Assembly: GCF_030867145.1 (NCBI RefSeq)
Contig: NC_134419.1
Location: forward strand, 72,659,403 to 72,723,402
Source of the DNA: Opisthocomus hoazin
Lineage: Eukaryota > Chordata > Aves > Opisthocomiformes > Opisthocomidae
Direction: 5' to 3'
Length of the DNA: 64,000 bases
Part shown: positions 59,541 through 64,000 of the stretch, one piece after another
How positions within the stretch are numbered: position 1 is the first letter of the stretch
Layout of the letters: every line of letters starts with the position of its first letter
The notes under the pieces: model-generated
Told to the model about the DNA's origin: nothing
Database searches by the model: none
Seen by the model: the letters and a program-made list of their open reading frames with translations, nothing else
Translations under genes and position numbers: made by a program

Positions 59541-62500
59541 GGTTAGACTCCTTGGATTCTGATAATTATTGTTGCTGGTTCCTTGGCGCATCTTAGATAA
59601 GGACCTTAAGTAACCATCCTTACATCTAAGAGTGCCTAGCAGCACGCCTGCCGCAGCATGCATCTCTCTCTGTAACTAAAGCAGACCTTCTCGCTTCCTG
59701 CCTCTGCTGGCTAAGCAAGAAAGAGAAAATCGTTATGGCGAGCATACAAATATGTGTCACTGGGTGATTGAGTAGATCTGTGAAGCAGCTGCGGTGTGTT
59801 TCAAAAAGGAAGAAACCTAGTGAAAAGGAGCCGTGAACCAGAAGCCTCATGCAACACAACAAAATCTCATGACAAGGAAAGTGTGTGCATTGCCCATTTG
59901 TCCTGCTCCAGCTGTGTCACTTCACCCTGCCAGCTGTAGTCCAGCTCATGGGCACTTGACCTGACCAATCAATCATTCAATACCTGACCAACGCATTAGT
60001 TTTGGGTGTTAGTATTTAAACATATGTATTGTGATCTCTGCAGAAACCTCTTGGATGAATCCTCTGAATATTGGCGAAAGCATGAGTTTGTCAGTCCTCA
60101 ACTGTTAATTTAGCATTCAGCAATGATCTGGGTAGCTCTCATTCAAGGTGTTTGCAGCTGCCTGGAAAGCTGGAAGAATGGGGTGATCCAACAGAGCACA
60201 AACCTGACAAGCGCAGAGTGAGTGAAATACTCTTTCCACAGTGGCGAAAGAGAAAGGCAATAAACTTGCAAAACTGCAGATCATGGAGCACATTTTATGA
60301 AACTGGACTAGAAGGCATGTATGCAAGAGAAGTGCTTATATAGAAATGTGTATAGTCATACTATTATATTGTCAAGATTGTGCGATTTATAGTAAGAGAA
60401 TCTGTATTCATGAGTCCATGAGCATCAGTTGCTCATGGATGAGCATTGCCTTTGAACCAAGCTGGAACAGGTGCAGGAAAGAGAGCAGTCAGGAGAGCAA
60501 CCACTCTTTAATGCTCTTTATCTGGTGAGAAGAGAGTGAAAGACACTGATTGATCCTCAGTGGAGAAGATATGTTTCAATTCAGAGCCTTCATAACCAGT
60601 CCCAGAGCCTTTTAAACCAAATAGGCTCCTTACTACCTCCTACTTGTGCACGGTAAAGAGAACCTGAAATGCCAACAGAAGAGCAAAACAGAGAAGCTGG
60701 TCACAGCCTCCATCTGTCTGCATCCTGAGAGCACTAATAGGCCATAGTGTCCTTGCCCAGCCCCCTTGGGCATCGCCCTACTCCGCCCATGGTCCAGGAC
60801 CAGCCCAGGGCCATCAGTCCCTGCCCCAGCAATGGCGTAGGATGTCGGTCTCCAGCTCCCCACAGCCCTGCTCTGCCCAACCATGGGCCCACTGAGCTGG
60901 GCTGACCCACAGGCTGGCATCCCAGCCTGGTCTCTAGTGCTCATGATCTCAGCAATTTCTGTATCTACATATTAAGTAGAAGTTCTACACTGTTGTAGAG
61001 TTTCGGTCGCTATAATATTGTCTTCTAATTATTTATTAGCACACTGTCCTTGTGGGTGCAGGAACTCCTGTCTCTGTTCCACGGAGAGGAAATAGAGGAG
61101 TGGAGAGATGAAACAATCTTGCTTGGGGTTTGAAAATAAAAGTGGTGGATGTTCATGCTGGTTTTTTCATCATGATGTCCTCCTTCTGAGAGGAGGGCCC
61201 TATGTGTGTAAAAACCTCACACGAGTATCTGCTTCTGGAGCTGTGGTCTTTGATGACAGGTGGATGCTACCTGCTTTGCAGGTGAATTGCTTCCACGCAT
61301 TGTCACCACAGCCATCTGCATGTACGCTGTGACTCCCCCAGCTTCTGGACAGGCAGAGTTTTACTGCTCTTCCCAGGCAATAAAAGCTGAGGTGTCATAA
61401 TGTATTGTTGATCTATTGAAACATTTTAGCAATGTCAAATTGGTTATTCTTTCAGCTGAGAGTTCCTTAGCACACATGGATCTGTTGCCTCTGCTAGGCG
61501 GAGGGCAGGCCTCAGAAGGACTGTCAAAGCAAGTAGGTTATGGCAACCAGCAAGTGCTTCAGTTCCTAGAAAGGCTTTCCAAGTTAGTGTGCACTTCTGC
61601 TCTGACACAGCTGAAGGCTGTTCTGAGTGAAGGATATCATTTGCAAAGAACTCAGTCCAGGTGGTTTAGCAGGTCTTGTGCTTAGCTTGTAAAATACACG
61701 GAGTCATAAATAGTACTCAGTATCCTGAGTCCTCACCTAACAACTTTGTGCTAGTAACTTTATTTTTTACTTCAGTTTTTCTTGTTGTTCTGGAGAGGCC
61801 TTTGGTGGAGGCAATGAGCTTGGTAGGGCAGGTAGGCTCTTTGGGGTGCCAGGGACCCCAACATGCCAACAGTATGCTTGTGTTTACAGACAGGACTTCT
61901 AATTTGATGGCTGGTTCTTTGAAACTCATCTACATGTGGTTATCATCAAGATGCAAATATCAGCTATTATATCTGTCCCACCCTCAGAAGTTTTACATTT
62001 CTAATTGTCCTGAGGGACACAAGCTGTTTCCCAACGGGTGATGCTCTACTTCCTATATATATACCGTACTGTCTTGATGAATGAATCGTTTCTATTTGAG
62101 ACAGTCTATAGGCACCCATTAAATATAACCTAGAACTTCACAGCCAAGTGCCTCTTTCAGTGCTTCCTGGATGCTTTACATCCTCTGACATGATTCAGAT
62201 GAAGCTCTGTGATAGTTCTTGCATAGCTCAGGTGAACTCCTAAACTCCGAGTGACTGACACCAATTGCAAAATTCTTATTTTCTTCAAAGGGAAAACACA
62301 GACCTTAAATGTGACCCCATCCCTGAATCATGCTGCTCCTGCCATTTTAGTTGTGCTGCTAAAGTCCTGGGAGATGCCTCAGTGCATTTCAAAGACAGTA
62401 CTGTCACTCAAGCCAAGGGAAGTATTGACTCAGTAAGGCCTGTGGAGTCAAGGCCTTTAATTGCCCTCTTCTCTGTAATTGTGTGTGCAGAAGATTCCTG

Positions 62501-64000
62501 GTGATTCCCAGCTGTGGGCACTCCCCACTTCTTCCTCAACATCCATTGCAACATTAATATGGAAAGTCATTCACTGCAAAATAATATGCAACAATAATAC
62601 TCCATATTATTTCATACAGAGTATAGAAATAATGCTTTCTATTTCATGAACGTATTTCTACACCTCCCTCAAAGCTAAGCGGTTACAATTATTTTATGAA
62701 GTGGGGTGAGGAGGGCTGTGGAGGAGTGAAGAGGCATGCCTGAGGTCACCCACTGGCAGGGGTCCTGTAAGCTGCCAGCTCTGGGCTCCCAGTCCCTGAC
62801 CAGACATACTTCATCTCATGAAATTTACAGTTTAGTCCTGCTTAGTGCTGAACTAAAGGGCTCTTAGCTGACATTTCTGCTCCCTACCCGAGGCAAGGCT
62901 GGAGGAGAGAAAGGAGGGGAATGAGAGGCCATTTCTCACTGCATTGACCTGAGAGTGACCTGGAAACACAGGGGATGCTGTGAATTAGGCTGCTCTCCTG
63001 AGATGGAGGCACTGCTCCAAACCTTCATCCCCATCTTCAAAAGAGGGGAACCAAGCCAGTGTCTGGGCATTGCAGAGCCTCCCACCACAAGCAGAGCAGC
63101 GCTGCTCCAGCGCAGGCAGCTTGCTCTCTGCCTTGTCTTGTCTGGGCAACAGGTGTGAATCCAAGGGAAGATGCTCAGCCCTGATGCTTGTCAAATGAGA
63201 GGAGAAATGGGGCAGAATTCTCCATATTAAAGTTTGCTCTTATGCTTTGGGTGAGATACCAAGTTGTCTCCTGCAGCCAGAAACTGACTTTAATATTTTG
63301 GCTTTGGCTGTCTGCACCTCTTGGGGCTTGTGCCCCTATCAAATCCAGCTCTTCACTGCTTCTCTTTGGTAGCACTGGCATGAGCAAGGTGTGAAGCAAG
63401 CACTGAAGTCAGTGGATACAGAAAATTTCACACTGTGAGAGCACTTTTGGGATGGCCAGATGCCCCAGATACGTGCTGGGTGCTTGATTTTAGTGTGGTG
63501 TTACAAGGCAAGCTGTGCTGACACAAGATCTATTGCACTGATCAGTGCAATGCTCCAAATGCAGCAGCAGACATTGAAGGAGCAGAGCTGGGAATTTCTA
63601 AAATACATTGAGGATTCCATGGGAAAGAGCTTACCCAGCCAGGACATCCCTCTTAATGGTCAGATTTTCAGACAACTTCATGGTGGGAGCTAAACACTGG
63701 AGGGATGCGTAGGGTGCTTCTCTCTGCTGCACGAGGACTTGTCTCATTGGCATAGGGCTGGTCCAGACCGCACCAGTGGTCCTACTGGTGCCAGGACCTG
63801 CTGAATCTTGCTGTATTGCTATGCTTTGCCACATGCCTCTGCCAGGTCATACTCTGCCTAGCTGAAGACAGTCGAAGATTTAGACCTCGGCCTATGAGGC
63901 TTGCAGAAATAAGAGTGAAAGACCTGGAGGTATTTACTTCTGGGAATACTAAGGAAAAAAAAAAATAGTTATTTGATCCCAACACAAGCCATTCTGGTTT

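Larger units (their letters stand above)
53016..64000. other. Region downstream of KCNK18, no gene recognised
   Basis: Eleven kilobases of mostly unique AT-rich DNA. It holds old repeat remnants (53148-53212, 59444-59540) and an ATT-rich stretch (56010-56132). In known vertebrate synteny SLC18A2 follows KCNK18. None of its conserved exon peptides was recognised here and there is no CpG island, so it is expected to the right of the window. Confidence 0.5.

Noticed and set aside
60633-60944. A GC-richer block at 60.6-60.95 kb considered as an LTR remnant
   Set aside because: No paired copy, no TG...CA boundary with target duplication and no polyadenylation signal in a suitable place was seen.
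53016-64000. Search for the first exon of SLC18A2
   Set aside because: No CpG island and no peptide resembling the transporter N-terminus or first membrane helix was found in this stretch.
1-64000. tRNA, rRNA or CRISPR-like arrays
   Set aside because: No cloverleaf-like or rRNA-like sequence was recognised by eye. The only regular arrays are microsatellites and minisatellites without spacer structure.

Overview
The window is vertebrate nuclear DNA, almost certainly from a bird. Three things point there. It carries CR1 LINE copies of the avian type, with truncated ORF2 tails ending in ATTCTGTG-like 8-bp repeats. It has long introns with GT/AG splice sites. Its gene order, VAX1 then KCNK18, matches the block known from human 10q25. 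No bacterial, plasmid or viral gene was recognised.

Layout. Positions 1-7.2 kb hold VAX1, the ventral anterior homeobox gene, on the minus strand. Its three coding exons (7060-6823, 5063-4876, 3508-2975) give a 319-residue protein. A probable AT-rich 3' UTR runs leftward, and the gene body lies in a strong CpG island with many long poly-G and poly-C runs. Positions 7.3-46 kb lie between the two genes. They contain non-coding DNA, a roughly 370-bp polypurine tract built on an (AAAAG)n array, and ancient repeats. There is also an orphan CpG island of about 3 kb (23.07-26.05 kb) with no recognisable coding gene. A repeat-rich block at 30.9-37.2 kb has four CR1 pieces and a phase-perfect 19-bp minisatellite. 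Several AT-rich stretches look like possible conserved enhancers by eye only. Positions 46.09-51.58 kb hold KCNK18 (TRESK two-pore-domain potassium channel) on the plus strand. It has three coding exons (46089-46305, 47402-47548, 50769-51580), encodes 391 residues, and has a 3' UTR that probably ends near 53.0 kb. Positions 53-64 kb show no recognisable exon; SLC18A2, the expected next gene from known synteny, would lie beyond the right edge.

The two genes are head to head, about 39 kb apart. They do not share a pathway: VAX1 is a developmental transcription factor of the ventral forebrain and optic stalk, and KCNK18 sets resting potassium conductance in sensory neurons. The space between them is the natural place for VAX1 enhancers and a possible non-coding transcript. 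The most interesting observations are the loss of both recognisable calcineurin-docking motifs in the KCNK18 loop while the 14-3-3 site is kept, the orphan CpG island, the 19-bp minisatellite, and the polypurine tract upstream of VAX1. No wholly new coding system was found.
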